A stretch of DNA of 64,000 nucleotides from Ctena decussata (taxonomy: Eukaryota > Mollusca > Bivalvia > Lucinida > Lucinidae), in the NCBI GenBank assembly GCA_963989385.1, contig OZ022503.1:67182123-67246122 (forward strand), read 5' to 3'. The position numbers and the translations under genes are program-made. The notes beneath the pieces were generated by a model. It saw only the letters and a program-made list of their open reading frames with translations. It was not told the DNA's origin and did not search any database. Of this stretch, positions 51,629 to 64,000 are shown piece after piece. How positions within the stretch are numbered: the first letter of the stretch is position 1; each line of letters opens with the position of its first letter.

Positions 51629-54600
51629 CAATTTGGGCTACACGTTCGGGACGATTCGTGACCTTCGGTGACTTGCACAATTCGGGCTGAAACTAGTGCC
51701 AAATGAGAGGGTTGGGATAAACATTCAATTGACCATATGTGCCAAAAATTCTCGTTCTTTAGTTTTCGAGTTATAGCCCCTGGAAGTCGAAAACTGCACG
51801 ACTTTGCCCTCGAATATCTCGACAACGGAGAAAGGAGAATTTCAGGGCATTTTCTCCCAAGAAATATATGGGAATTATCTGTAATTTAGCACAGTTTCAG
51901 AACGATTCGTGAAAGTCACCTTTTAAGAATAACTTCCACTGCAGGCCCATATATAAAAGTTTGCTCCTTTATTACTCTGCACATGGACAATTATTTGCGC
52001 TGTTATTTGCCCCAGGCATGTACCTATGTAATTACCGTTTACAGTGTAAAGATGGATGTTATCGGTCGCTGAACGTCGGAGCAGTAGGCGTTTAATGCAT
52101 TTTCCCATAGGGTCCAATGCAAAATTGACACCTCATTTTCTCCATTCTCAAGAGCTTTGAGTCTCTGCAAAACATATACATGTGTAGACACAAATAAGTG
52201 AAATAGAATGAAGGCTATTTCAGCTTTAGCTTTTATTCCGTTTGGGAGCTAAAGTCGCACAAACTTTTGTTTACAAAAATTTCGATGGCCTATAGTTCGC
52301 AAGTTATGCAATCAGTTGACATAAGATTGTGCATGCATGTAGACATGTTAATGACCTTTATATATGCCAAGTTTCAGATGGCTACCTACTCATACAAGCA
52401 AGCAGTTGCGGTTTGAAATTTTCACAATTTGGGCTACACGTTCGGGACGATTCGTGACCTTAGGTGACTTGCACAATTCGGGCTGAAACTAGTGCCAAAT
52501 GAGAGGGTTGGGATAAACATTCAATTGACCATATGTGCCAAAAATTCTCGTTCTTTAGTTTTCGAGTTATAGCCCCTGGAAGTCGAAAACTGCACGACTT
52601 TGCCCTCGAATATCTCGACAACGGAGAAAGGAGAATTTCAGGGCATTTTCTCCCAAGAAATATATGGGAATTATCTGTAATTTAGCACAGTTTCAGAACG
52701 ATTCGTGAAAGTCACCTTTTAAGAATAACTTCCACTGCAGGCCCATATATAAAAGTTTGCTCCTTTATTACTCTGCACATGGACAATTATTTGCGCTGTT
52801 ATTTGCCCCAGGCATGTACCTATGTAATTACCGTTTACAGTGTAAAGATGGATGTTATCGGTCGCTGAACGTCGGAGCAGTAGGCGTTTAATGCATTTTC
52901 CCATAGGGTCCAATGCAAAATTGACACCTCATTTTCTCCATTCTCAAGAGCTTTGAGTCTCTGCAAAACATATACATGTGTAGACACAAATAAGTGAAAT
53001 AGAATGAAGGCTATTTCAGCTTTAGCTTTTATTCCGTTTGGGAGCTAAAGTCGCACAAACTTTTGTTTACAAAAATTTCGATGGCCTATAGTTCGCAAGT
53101 TATGCAATCAGTTGACATAAGATTGTGCATGCATGTAGACATGTTAATGACCTTTATATATGCCAAGTTTCAGATGGCTACCTACTCATACAAGCAAGCA
53201 GTAGCGGTTTGAAATTTTCACAATTTGGGCTACACGTTCGGGACGATTCGTGACCTTAGGTGACTTGCACAATTCGGGCTGAAACTAGTGCCAAATGAGA
53301 GGGTTGGGATAAAAATTCAATTGACCATATATGCCAAAAATTCTCGTTCTTTAGTTTTTGAGTTATAGCCCCTGGAAGTCGAAAACTGCACGACTTTGCC
53401 CTCGAATATCTCGACAACGGAGAAAGGAGAATTTCAGGGCATTTTCTCCAATGAAATATATGGGAATTATCTGTAATTTAGCACAGTTTCAGAACGATTC
53501 GTGAAAGTCACCTTTTAAGAATAACTTCCACTGCAGGCCCATATATAAAAGTTTGCTCCTTTATTACTCTGCACATGGACAATTATTTGCGCTGTTATTT
53601 GCCCCAGGCATGTACCTATGTAATTACCGTTTACAGTGTAAAGATGGATGTTATCGGTCGCTGAACGTCGGAGCAGTAGGCGTTTAATGCATTTTCCCAT
53701 AGGGTCCAATGCAAAATTGACACCTCATTTTCTCCATTCTCAAGAGCTTTGAGTCTCTGCAAAACATATACATGTGTAGACACAAATAAGTGAAATAGAA
53801 TGAAGGCTATTTCAGCTTTAGCTTTTATTCCGTTTGGGAGCTAAAGTCGCACAAACTTTTGTTTACAAAAATTTCGATGGCCTATAGTTCGCAAGTTATG
53901 CAATCAGTTGACATAAGATTGTGCATGCATGTAGACATGTTAATGACCTTTATATATGCCAAGTTTCAGATGGCTACCTACTCATACAAGCAAGCAGTAG
54001 CGGTTTGAAATTTTCACAATTTGGGCTACACGTTCGGGACGATTCGTGACCTTAGGTGACTTGCACAATTCGGGCTGAAACTAGTGCCAAATGAGAGGGT
54101 TGGGATAAACATTCAATTGACCATATGTGCCAAAAATTCTCGTTCTTTAGTTTTCGAGTTATAGCCCGTGGAAGTCGAAAACTGCACGACTTTGCCCTCG
54201 AATATCTCGACAACGGAGAAAGGAGAATTTCAGGGCATTTTCTCCCAAGAAATATATGGGAATTATCTGTAATTTAGCACAGTTTCAGAACGATTCGTGA
54301 AAGTCACCTTTTAAGAATAACTTCCACTGCAGGCCCATATATAAAAGTTTGCTCCTTTATTACTCTGCACATGGACAATTATTTGCGCTGTTATTTGCCC
54401 CAGGCATGTACCTATGTAATTACCGTTTACAGTGTAAAGATGGATGTTATCGGTCGCTGAACGTCGGAGCAGTAGGCGTTTAATGCATTTTCCCATAGGG
54501 TCCAATGCAAAATTGACACCTCATTTTCTCCATTCTCAAGAGCTTTGAGTCTCTGCAAAACATATACATGTGTAGACACAAATAAGTGAAATAGAATGAA

Positions 54601-54812
54601 GGCTATTTCAGCTTTAGCTTTTATTCCGTTTGGGAGCTAAAGTCGCACAAACTTTTGTTTACAAAAATTTCGATGGCCTATAGTTCGCAAGTTATGCAAT
54701 CAGTTGACATAAGATTGTGCATGCATGTAGACATGTTAATGACCTTTTTATATGCCAAGTTTCAGATGGCCACCTACTCATACAAGCAAGCAGTAGCGGT
54801 TTGAAATTTTCA
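51629..54812. repeat. Four-monomer block U65-U68, sister of U61-U64
   Basis: U65 repeats both U61 markers exactly 3184 bp downstream (51666, 52407). U67 repeats the three left-hand U63 markers (53314, 53331, 53359), and U68, not U67, repeats the right-hand U63 marker at offset 755 (54771). The U62/U64 marker at offset 624 is absent here. The match is therefore a mosaic, as expected if a four-unit duplication was followed by exchange between neighbours. Confidence 0.75.
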
Positions 54813-55607
54813 CAATTTGGGCTACACGTTCGGGACGATTCGTGACCTTAGGTGACTTGCACAATTCGGGCTGAAACTAGTGCCAAATGAGAGGGTTGGG
54901 ATAAACATTCAATTGACCATATGTGCCAAAAATTCTCGTTCTTTAGTTTTCGAGTTATAGCCCCTGGAAGTCGAAAACTGCACGACTTTGCCCTCGAATA
55001 TCTCGACAACGGAAAAAGGAGAATTTCAGGGCATTTTCTCCCAAGAAATATATGGGAATTATCTGTAATTTAGCACAGTTTCAGAACGATTCGTGAAAGT
55101 CACCTTTTAAGAATAACTTCCACTGCAGGCCCATATATAAAAGTTTGCTCCTTTATTACTCTGCACATGGACAATTATTTGCGCTGTTATTTGCCCCAGG
55201 CATGTACCTATGTAATTACCGTTTACAGTGTAAAGATGGATGTTATCGGTCGCTGAACGTCGGAGCAGTAGGCGTTTAATGCATTTTCCCATAGGGTCCA
55301 ATGCAAAATTGACACCTCATTTTCTCCATTCTCAAGAGCTTTGAGTCTCTGCAAAACATATACATGTGTAGACACAAATAAGTGAAATAGAATGAAGGCT
55401 ATTTCAGCTTTAGCTTTTATTCCGTTTGGGAGCTAAAGTCGCACAAACTTTTGTTTACAAAAATTTCGATGGCCTATAGTTCGCAAGTTATGCAATCAGT
55501 TGACATAAACTGTGCATGCATGTAGACATGTTAATGACCTTTATATATGCCAAGTTTCAGATGGCTACCTACTCATACAAGCAAGCAGTAGCGGTTTGAA
55601 ATTTTCA
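54813..55607. repeat. Monomer U69, 795-bp variant
   Basis: One base is missing and adjacent bases are altered near offset 697 (about 55508), where ACATAAGATTG reads ACATAAACTG. Exactly the same change occurs in U71 and U74, so it is one event that has spread to three of six neighbouring units. Confidence 0.92.
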
Positions 55608-56403
55608 CAATTTGGGCTACACGTTCGGGACGATTCGTGACCTTAGGTGACTTGCACAATTCGGGCTGAAACTAGTGCCAAATGAGAGGGTTGGGATAAA
55701 CATTCAATTGACCATATGTGCCAAAAATTCTCGTTCTTTAGTTTTCGAGTTATAGCCCCTGGAAGTCGAAAACTGCACGACTTTGCCCTCGAATATCTCG
55801 ACAACGGAGAAAGGAGAATTTCAGGGCATTTTCTCCCAAGAAATATATGGGAATTATCTGTAATTTAGCACAGTTTCAGAACGATTCGTGAAAGTCACCT
55901 TTTAAGAATAACTTCCACTGCAGGCCCATATATAAAAGTTTGCTCCTTTATTACTCTGCACATGGACAATTATTTGCGCTGTTATTTGCCCCAGGCATGT
56001 ACCTATGTAATTACCGTTTACAGTGTAAAGATGGATGTTATCGGTCGCTGAACGTCGGAGCAGTAGGCGTTTAATGCATTTTCCCATAGGGTCCAATGCA
56101 AAATTGACACCTCATTTTCTCCATTCTCAAGAGCTTTGAGTCTCTGCAAAACATATACATGTGTAGACACAAATAAGTGAAATAGAATGAAGGCTATTTC
56201 AGCTTTAGCTTTTATTCCGTTTGGGAGCTAAAGTCGCACAAACTTTTGTTTACAAAAATTTCGATGGCCTATAGTTCGCAAGTTATGCAATCAGTTGACA
56301 TAAGATTGTGCATGCCTGTAGACATGTTAATGACCTTTATATATGCCAAGTTTCAGATGGCTACCTACTCATACAAGCAAGCAGTAGCGGTTTGAAATTT
56401 TCA
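55608..56403. repeat. Monomer U70 (796 bp)
   Basis: An ordinary full-length copy lying between two 795-bp copies. It has a private A-to-C change in the GCATGCATG stretch near 56316 and otherwise follows the common sequence. Confidence 0.93.
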
Positions 56404-58790
56404 CAATTTGGGCTACACGTTCGGGACGATTCGTGACCTTAGGTGACTTGCACAATTCGGGCTGAAACTAGTGCCAAATGAGAGGGTTGGGATAAACATT
56501 CAATTGACCATATGTGCCAAAAATTCTCGTTCTTTAGTTTTCGAGTTATAGCCCCTGGAAGTCGAAAACTGCACGACTTTGCCCTCGAATATCTCGACAA
56601 CGGAGAAAGGAGAATTTCAGGGCATTTTCTCCCAAGAAATATATGGGAATTATCTGTAATTTAGCACAGTTTCAGAACGATTCGTGAAAGTCACCTTTTA
56701 AGAATAACTTCCACTGCAGGCCCATATATAAAAGTTTGCTCCTTTATTACTCTGCACATGGACAATTATTTGCGCTGTTATTTGCCCCAGGCATGTACCT
56801 ATGTAATTACCGTTTACAATGTAAAGATGGATGTTATCGGTCGCTGAACGTCGGAGCAGTAGGCGTTTAATGCATTTTCCCATAGGGTCCAATGCAAAAT
56901 TGACACCTCATTTTCTCCATTCTCAAGAGCTTTGAGTCTCTGCAAAACATATACATGTGTAGACACAAATAAGTGAAATAGAATGAAGGCTATTTCAGCT
57001 TTAGCTTTTATTCCGTTTGGGAGCTAAAGTCGCACAAACTTTTGTTTACAAAAATTTCGATGGCCTATAGTTCGCAAGTTATGCAATCAGTTGACATAAA
57101 CTGTGCATGCATGTAGACATGTTAATGACCTTTATATATGCCAAGTTTCAGATGGCTACCTACTCATACAAGCAAGCAGTAGCGGTTTGAAATTTTCACA
57201 ATTTGGGCTACACGTTCGGGACGATTCGTGACCTTAGGTGACTTGCACAATTCGGGCTGAAACTAGTGCCAAATGAGAGGGTTGGGATAAACATTCAATT
57301 GACCATATGTGCCAAAAATTCTCGTTCTTTAGTTTTCGAGTTATAGCCCCTGGAAGTCGAAAACTGCACGACTTTGCCCTCGAATATCTCGACAACGGAG
57401 AAAGGAGAATTTCAGGGCATTTTCTCCCAAGAAATATATGGGAATTATCTGTAATTTAGCACAGTTTCAGAACGATTCGTGAAAGTCACCTTTTAAGAAT
57501 AACTTCCACTGCAGGCCCATATATAAAAGTTTGCTCCTTTATTACTCTGCACATGGACAATTATTTGCGCTGTTATTTGCCCCAGGCATGTACCTATGTA
57601 ATTACCGTTTACAGTGTAAAGATGGATGTTATCGGTCGCTGAACGTCGGAGCAGTAGGCGTTTAATGCATTTTCCCATAGGGTCCAATGCAAAATTGACA
57701 CCTCATTTTCTCCATTCTCAAGAGCTTTGAGTCTCTGCAAAACATATACATGTGTAGACACAAATAAGTGAAATAGAATGAAGGCTATTTCAGCTTTAGC
57801 TTTTATTCCGTTTTGGAGCTAAAGTCGCACAAACTTTTGTTTACAAAAATTTCGATGGCCTATAGTTCGCAAGTTATGCAATCAGTTGACATGAGATTGT
57901 GCATGCATGTAGACATGTTAATGACCTTTATATATGCCAAGTTTCAGATGGCTACCTACTCATACAAGCAAGCAGTAGCGGTTTGAAATTTTCACAATTT
58001 GGGCTACACGTTCGGGACGATTCGTGACCTTAGGTGACTTGCACAATTCGGGCTGAAACTAGTGCCAAATGAGAGGGTTGGGATAAACATTCAATTGACC
58101 ATATGTGCCAAAAATTCTCGTTCTTTAGTTTTCGAGTTATAGCCCCTGGAAGTCGAAAACTGCACGACTTTGCCCTCGAATATCTCGACAACGGAGAAAG
58201 GAGAATTTCAGGGCATTTTCTCCCAAGAAATATATGGGAATTATCTGTAATTTAGCACAGTTTCAGAACGATTCGTGAAAGTCACCTTTTAAGAATAACT
58301 TCCACTGCAGGCCCATATATAAAAGTTTGCTCCTTTATTACTCTGCACATGGACAATTATTTGCGCTGTTATTTGCCCCAGGCATGTACCTATGTAATTA
58401 CCGTTTACAGTGTAAAGATGGATGTTATCGGTCGCTGAACGTCGGAGCAGTAGGCGTTTAATGCATTTTCCCATAGGGTCCAATGCAAAATTGACACCTC
58501 ATTTTCTCCATTCTCAAGAGCTTTGAGTCTCTGCAAAACATATACATGTGTAGACACAAATAAGTGAAATAGAATGAAGGCTATTTCAGCTTTAGCTTTT
58601 ATTCCGTTTGGGAGCTAAAGTCGCACAAACTTTTGTTTACAAAAATTTCGATGGCCTATAGTTCGCAAGTTATGCAATCAGTTGACATAAGATTGTGCAT
58701 GCATGTAGACATGTTAATGACCTTTATATATGCCAAGTTTCAGATGGCTACCTACTCATACAAGCAAGCAGTAGCGGTTTGAAATTTTCA
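56404..58790. repeat. Block U71-U73 (795 + 796 + 796 bp), sister of U74-U76
   Basis: U71 has the one-base deletion near offset 697 (about 57100). U72 has G at offset 695 (57893) and T at offset 616 (57814). The same pair of monomer types recurs, in order, in U74 and U75, three units downstream (2387 bp). U71 also has a private change near 56819. Confidence 0.85.
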
Positions 58791-60381
58791 CAATTTGGGC
58801 TACACGTTCGGGACGATTCGTGACCTTAGGTGACTTGCACAATTCGGGCTGAAACTAGTGCCAAATGAGAGGGTTGGGATAAACATTCAATTGACCATAT
58901 GTGCCAAAAATTCTCGTTCTTTAGTTTTCGAGTTATAGCCCCTGGAAGTCGAAAACTGCACGACTTTGCCCTCGAATATCTCGACAACGGAGAAAGGAGA
59001 ATTTCAGGGCATTTTCTCCCAAGAAATATATGGGAATTATCTGTAATTTAGCACAGTTTCAGAACGATTCGTGAAAGTCACCTTTTAAGAATAACTTCCA
59101 CTGCAGGCCCATATATAAAAGTTTGCTCCTTTATTACTCTGCACATGGACAATTATTTGCGCTGTTATTTGCCCCAGGCATGTACCTATGTAATTACCGT
59201 TTACAGTGTAAAGATGGATGTTATCGGTCGCTGAACGTCGGAGCAGTAGGCGTTTAATGCATTTTCCCATAGGGTCCAATGCAAAATTGACACCTCATTT
59301 TCTCCATTCTCAAGAGCTTTGAGTCTCTGCAAAACATATACATGTGTAGACACAAATAAGTGAAATAGAATGAAGGCTATTTCAGCTTTAGCTTTTATTC
59401 CGTTTGGGAGCTAAAGTCGCACAAACTTTTGTTTACAAAAATTTCGATGGCCTATAGTTCGCAAGTTATGCAATCAGTTGACATAAACTGTGCATGCATG
59501 TAGACATGTTAATGACCTTTATATATGCCAAGTTTCAGATGGCTACCTACTCATACAAGCAAGCAGTAGCGGTTTGAAATTTTCACAATTTGGGCTACAC
59601 GTTCGGGACGATTCGTGACCTTAGGTGACTTGCATAATTCGGGCTGAAACTAGTGCCAAATGAGAGGGTTGGGATAAACATTCAATTGACCATATGTGCC
59701 AAAAATTCTCGTTCTTTAGTTTTTGAGTTATAGCCCCTGGAAGTCGAAAACTGCACGACTTTGCCCTCGAATATCTCGACAACGGAGAAAGGAGAATTTC
59801 AGGGCATTTTCTCCCAAGAAATATATGGGAATTATCTGTAATTTAGCACAGTTTCAGAACGATTCGTGAAAGTCACCTTTTAAGAATAACTTCCACTGCA
59901 GGCCCATATATAAAAGTTTGCTCCTTTATTACTCTGCACATGGACAATTATTTGCGCTGTTATTTGCCCCAGGCATGTACCTATGTAATTACCGTTTACA
60001 GTGTAAAGATGGATGTTATCGGTCGCTGAACGTCGGAGCAGTAGGCGTTTAATGCATTTTCCCATAGGGTCCAATGCAAAATTGACACCTCATTTTCTCC
60101 ATTCTCAAGAGCTTTGAGTCTCTGCAAAACATATACATGTGTAGACACAAATAAGTGAAATAGAATGAAGGCTATTTCAGCTTTAGCTTTTATTCCGTTT
60201 TGGAGCTTAAGTCGCACAAACTTTTGTTTACAAAAATTTCGATGGCCTATAGTTCGCAAGTTATGCAATCAGTTGACATGAGATTCTGCATGCATGTAGA
60301 CATGTTAATGACCTTTATATATGCCAAGTTTCAGATGGCTACCTACTCATACAAGCAAGCAGTAGCGGTTTGAAATTTTCA
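58791..60381. repeat. Block U74-U75 (795 + 796 bp), sister of U71-U72
   Basis: U74 has the one-base deletion (about 59486). U75 has G at offset 695 (60280) and T at offset 616 (60201). U75 adds T at offset 139 (59724) and the A-to-T change at offset 623, and a private change near 60287, so it has diverged since the duplication. Confidence 0.85.
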
Positions 60382-63300
60382 CAATTTGGGCTACACGTTC
60401 GGGACGATTCGTGACCTTAGGTGACTTGCACAATTCGGGCTGAAACTAGTGCCAAATGAGAGGGTTGGGATAAACATTCAATTGACCATATGTGCCAAAA
60501 ATTCTCGTTCTTTAGTTTTCGAGTTATAGCCCCTGGAAGTCGAAAACTGCACGACTTTGCCCTCGAATATCTCGACAACGGAGAAAGGAGAATTTCAGGG
60601 CATTTTCTCCCAAGAAATATATGGGAATTATCTGTAATTTAGCACAGTTTCAGAACGATTCGTGAAAGTCACCTTTTAAGAATAACTTCCACTGCAGGCC
60701 CATATATAAAAGTTTGCTCCTTTATTACTCTGCACATGGACAATTATTTGCGCTGTTATTTGCCCCAGGCATGTACCTATGTAATTACCGTTTACAGTGT
60801 AAAGATGGATGTTATAGGTCGCTGAACGTCGGAGCAGTAGGCGTTTAATGCATTTTCCCATAGGGTCCAATGCAAAATTGACACCTCATTTTCTCCATTC
60901 TCAAGAGCTTTGAGTCTCTGCAAAACATATACATGTGTAGACACAAATAAGTGAAATAGAATGAAGGCTATTTCAGCTTTAGCTTTTATTCCGTTTGGGA
61001 GCTAAAGTCGCACAAACTTTTGTTTACAAAAATTTCGATGGCCTATAGTTCGCAAGTTATGCAATCAGTTGACATAAGATTGTGCATGCATGTAGACATG
61101 TTAATGACCTTTATATATGCCAAGTTTCAGATGGCTACCTACTCATACAAGCAAGCAGTAGCGGTTTGAAATTTTCACAATTTGGGCTACACGTTCGGGA
61201 CGATTCGTGACCTTAGGTGACTTGCACAATTCGGGCTGAAACTAGTGCCAAATGAGAGGGTTGGGATAAACATTCAATTGACCATATGTGCCAAAAATTT
61301 TCGTTCTTTAGTTTTCGAGTTATAGCCCCTGGAAGTCGAAAACTGCACGACTTTGCCCTCGAATATCTCGACAACGGAGAAAGGAGAATTTCAGGGCATT
61401 TTCTCCCAAGAAATATATGGGAATTATCTGTAATTTAGCACAGTTTCAGAACGATTCGTGAAAGTCACCTTTTAAGAATAACTTCCACTGCAGGCCCATA
61501 TATAAAAGTTTGCTCCTTTATTACTCTGCACATGGACAATTATTTGCGCTGTTATTTGCCCCAGGCATGTACCTATGTAATTACCGTTTACAGTGTAAAG
61601 ATGGATGTTATCGGTCGCTGAACGTCGGAGCAGTAGGCGTTTAATGCATTTTCCCATAGGGTCCAATGCAAAATTGACACCTCATTTTCTCCATTCTCAA
61701 GAGCTTTGAGTCTCTGCAAAACATATACATGTGTAGACACAAATAAGTGAAATAGAATGAAGGCTATTTCAGCTTTAGCTTTTATTCCGTTTGGGAGCTA
61801 AAGTCGCACAAACTTTTGTTTACAAAAATTTCGATGGCCTATAGTTCGCAAGTTATGCAATCAGTTGACATAAGATTGTGCATGCATGTAGACATGTTAA
61901 TGACCTTTATATATGCCAAGTTTCAGATGGCTACCTACTCATACAAGCAAGCAGTAGCGGTTTGAAATTTTCACAATTTGGGCTACACGTTCGGGACGAT
62001 TCGTGACCTTAGGTGACTTGCACAATTCGGGCTGAAACTAGTGCCAAATGAGAGGGTTGGGATAAACATTCAATTGACCATATGTGCCAAAAATTTTCGT
62101 TCTTTAGTTTTCGAGTTATAGCCCCTGGAAGTCGAAAACTGCACGACTTTGCCCTCGAATATCTCGACAACGGAGAAAGGAGAATTTCAGGGCATTTTCT
62201 CCCAAGAAATATATGGGAATTATCTGTAATTTAGCACAGTTTCAGAACGATTCGTGAAAGTCACCTTTTAAGAATAACTTCCACTGCAGGCCCATATATA
62301 AAAGTTTGCTCCTTTATTACTCTGCACATGGACAATTATTTGCGCTGTTATTTGCCCCAGGCATGTACCTATGTAATTACCGTTTACAGTGTAAAGATGG
62401 ATGTTATCGGTCGCTGAACGTCGGAGCAGTAGGCGTTTAATGCATTTTCCCATAGGGTCCAATGCAAAATTGACACCTCATTTTCTCCATTCTCAAGAGC
62501 TTTGAGTCTCTGCAAAACATATACATGTGTAGACACAAATAAGTGAAATAGAATGAAGGCTATTTCAGCTTTAGCTTTTATTCCGTTTGGGAGCTAAAGT
62601 CGCACAAACTTTTGTTTACAAAAATTTCGATGGCCTATAGTTCGCAAGTTATGCAATCAGTTGACATAAGATTGTGCATGCATGTAGACATGTTAATGAC
62701 CTTTATATATGCCAAGTTTCAGATGGCTACCTACTCATACAAGCAAGCAGTAGCGGTTTGAAATTTTCACAATTTGGGCTACACGTTCGGGACGATTCGT
62801 GACCTTAGGTGACTTGCACAATTCGGGCTGAAACTAGTGCCAAATGAGAGGGTTGGGATAAACATTCAATTGACCATATGTGCCAAAAATTCTCGTTCTT
62901 TAGTTTTCGAGTTATAGCCCCTGGAAGTCGAAAACTGCACGACTTTGCCCTCGAATATCTCGACAACGGAGAAAGGAGAATTTCAGGGCATTTTCTCCCA
63001 AGAAATATATGGGAATTATCTGTAATTTAGCACAGTTTCAGAACGATTCGTGAAAGTCACCTTTTAAGAATAACTTCCACTGCAGGCCCATATATAAAAG
63101 TTTGCTCCTTTATTACTCTGCACATGGACAATTATTTGCGCTGTTATTTGCCCCAGGCATGTACCTATGTAATTACCGTTTACAGTGTAAAGATGGATGT
63201 TATCGGTCGCTGAACGTCGGAGCAGTAGGCGTTTAATGCATTTTCCCATAGGGTCCAATGCAAAATTGACACCTCATTTTCTCCATTCTCAAGAGCTTTG

Positions 63301-63565
63301 AGTCTCTGCAAAACATATACATGTGTAGACACAAATAAGTGAAATAGAATGAAGGCTATTTCAGCTTTAGCTTTTATTCCGTTTGGGAGCTAAAGTCGCA
63401 CAAACTTTTGTTTACAAAAATTTCGATGGCCTATAGTTCGCAAGTTATGCAATCAGTTGACAAAAGATTGTGCATGCATGTAGACATGTTAATGACCTTT
63501 ATATATGCCAAGTTTCAGATGGCTACCTACTCATACAAGCAAGCAGTAGCGGTTTGAAATTTTCA
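60382..63565. repeat. Regular block U76-U79 (4 monomers of 796 bp)
   Basis: Four monomers of standard length. U76 has A at offset 435 (60816), otherwise seen only in U42 and U43 about 26-27 kb to the left. Adjacent U77 and U78 share T at offset 123 (61300, 62096), a very local duplication or conversion. U79 has a private change near 63463. Confidence 0.94.
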
Positions 63566-64000
63566 CAATTTGGGCTACACGTTCGGGACGATTCGTGACC
63601 TTAGGTGACTTGCACAATTCGGGCTGAAACTAGTGCCAAATGAGAGGGTTGGGATAAACATTCAATTGACCATATGTGCCAAAAATTCTCGTTCTTTAGT
63701 TTTCGAGTTATAGCCCCTGGAAGTCGAAAACTGCACGACTTTGCCCTCGAATATCTCGACAACGGAGAAAGGAGAATTTCAGGGCATTTTCTCCCAAGAA
63801 ATATATGGGAATTATCTGTAATTTAGCACAGTTTCAGAACGATTCGTGAAAGTCACCTTTTAAGAATAACTTCCACTGCAGGCCCATACATAAAAGTTTG
63901 CTCCTTTATTACTCTGCACATGGACAATTATTTGCGCTGTTATTTGCCCCAGGCATGTACCTATGTAATTACCGTTTACAGTGTAAAGATGGATGTTATC
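63566..64000. repeat. Partial monomer U80, cut by the window edge
   Basis: The first 435 bp of a further monomer, in register with U79. It has a T-to-C change in the TATA-like stretch (63889). The array evidently continues beyond the window. Confidence 0.95.

Larger units (their letters stand above)
39689..54812. repeat. Regular block U50-U68 (19 monomers of 796 bp)
   Basis: Nineteen monomers with exact 796-bp spacing. C at offset 578 marks the alternate units U55, U57 and U59 (44246, 45838, 47430). U59 also carries T at offsets 290 and 346 (47142, 47198), a pair otherwise found only in U4 and U6 at the far left. The right part holds a four-unit duplication (U61-U68, listed separately). U52-U54 are close to the common sequence. 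Confidence 0.95.
1..64000. repeat. Tandem satellite DNA array, 796-bp monomer, spans whole window
   Basis: The same sequence recurs head to tail from the first base to the last. A fixed landmark (the stop of a small minus-strand frame) falls at 295, 1091, 1887 and so on, every 796 bp, with the only departures at the irregular units listed separately. There are 79 full or near-full monomers, two 352-bp monomers and one cut-off copy, all in the same orientation. Monomer 1 is about 40 % G+C. No insertion longer than 2 bp interrupts the array and no unique sequence appears at either edge. Copies differ by scattered single-base changes and are otherwise the same, which implies recent homogenisation. 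Known satellites of this kind sit in constitutive heterochromatin of eukaryotes; the exact chromosomal location cannot be read from this window. The family is not one I recognise. Confidence 0.98.

Noticed and set aside
1..64000. A gene encoding a giant repetitive protein
   Set aside because: 796 is not divisible by three and every frame is closed by stops within each monomer.
1..64000. CRISPR array
   Set aside because: The regular spacing is of whole 796-bp units; there are no short repeats separated by unique spacers and no cas-like genes.
1..64000. Transposon insertion, rRNA, tRNA or histone gene cluster inside the array
   Set aside because: The exact 796-bp register leaves no room for inserts, and the monomer shows no rRNA, tRNA or conserved protein-coding sequence that I recognise.

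Overview
The whole 64 kb window is one uninterrupted, head-to-tail tandem satellite DNA array. I see no protein-coding gene, RNA gene, transposon, CRISPR array or unique flanking sequence. The monomer is 796 bp long. Monomer 1 has about 40 % G+C by hand count (157 C, 162 G). The window holds 79 full-length or nearly full-length monomers (called U1 to U79 here), two 352-bp internally deleted monomers (S1, S2) and one cut-off monomer at the right edge (U80). Both edges lie inside the array, so its true length is unknown and exceeds 64 kb. Offsets below are counted from base 1, where the first monomer was arbitrarily taken to begin.

Layout: U1-U11 (1-8756) are regular 796-bp units. S1 and S2 (8757-9460) carry the same 444-bp deletion. 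U12-U30 (9461-24584) are regular. U31 (24585-25383) is 799 bp because of two tiny insertions. U32-U48 (25384-38915) are regular. U49 (38916-39688) is 773 bp because of a 23-bp deletion. U50-U68 (39689-54812) are regular. U69-U79 (54813-63565) mix 795- and 796-bp units. U80 (63566-64000) is partial.

Copies are nearly identical, most differing from the common sequence at only a few bases, so the array has been homogenised recently. Shared private variants show how: short blocks of about 2 to 5 monomers have been duplicated next to themselves (U38-U40 into U41-U45; U61-U64 into U65-U68; U71-U72 into U74-U75). Some variants are confined to one 10-15 kb zone. At least one unit (U59) carries a variant pair otherwise seen only about 43-44 kb away. 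This is the pattern expected from unequal crossing-over and gene conversion, with incipient higher-order repeats.

Organism: a large, homogeneous array with a long monomer indicates nuclear heterochromatin of a eukaryote (centromeric, pericentromeric, subtelomeric or on a sex/B chromosome). CpG is only mildly depleted (26 seen against about 32 expected per monomer), which fits a genome with little CpG methylation, such as many invertebrates, but this is weak evidence. I do not recognise the satellite family and cannot name the species. The short reading frames that recur once per monomer are a by-product of the repetition; nothing supports their being genes. I did not find an undescribed biological system. 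The points of interest are the array's evolutionary structure and a few sequence elements inside the monomer.
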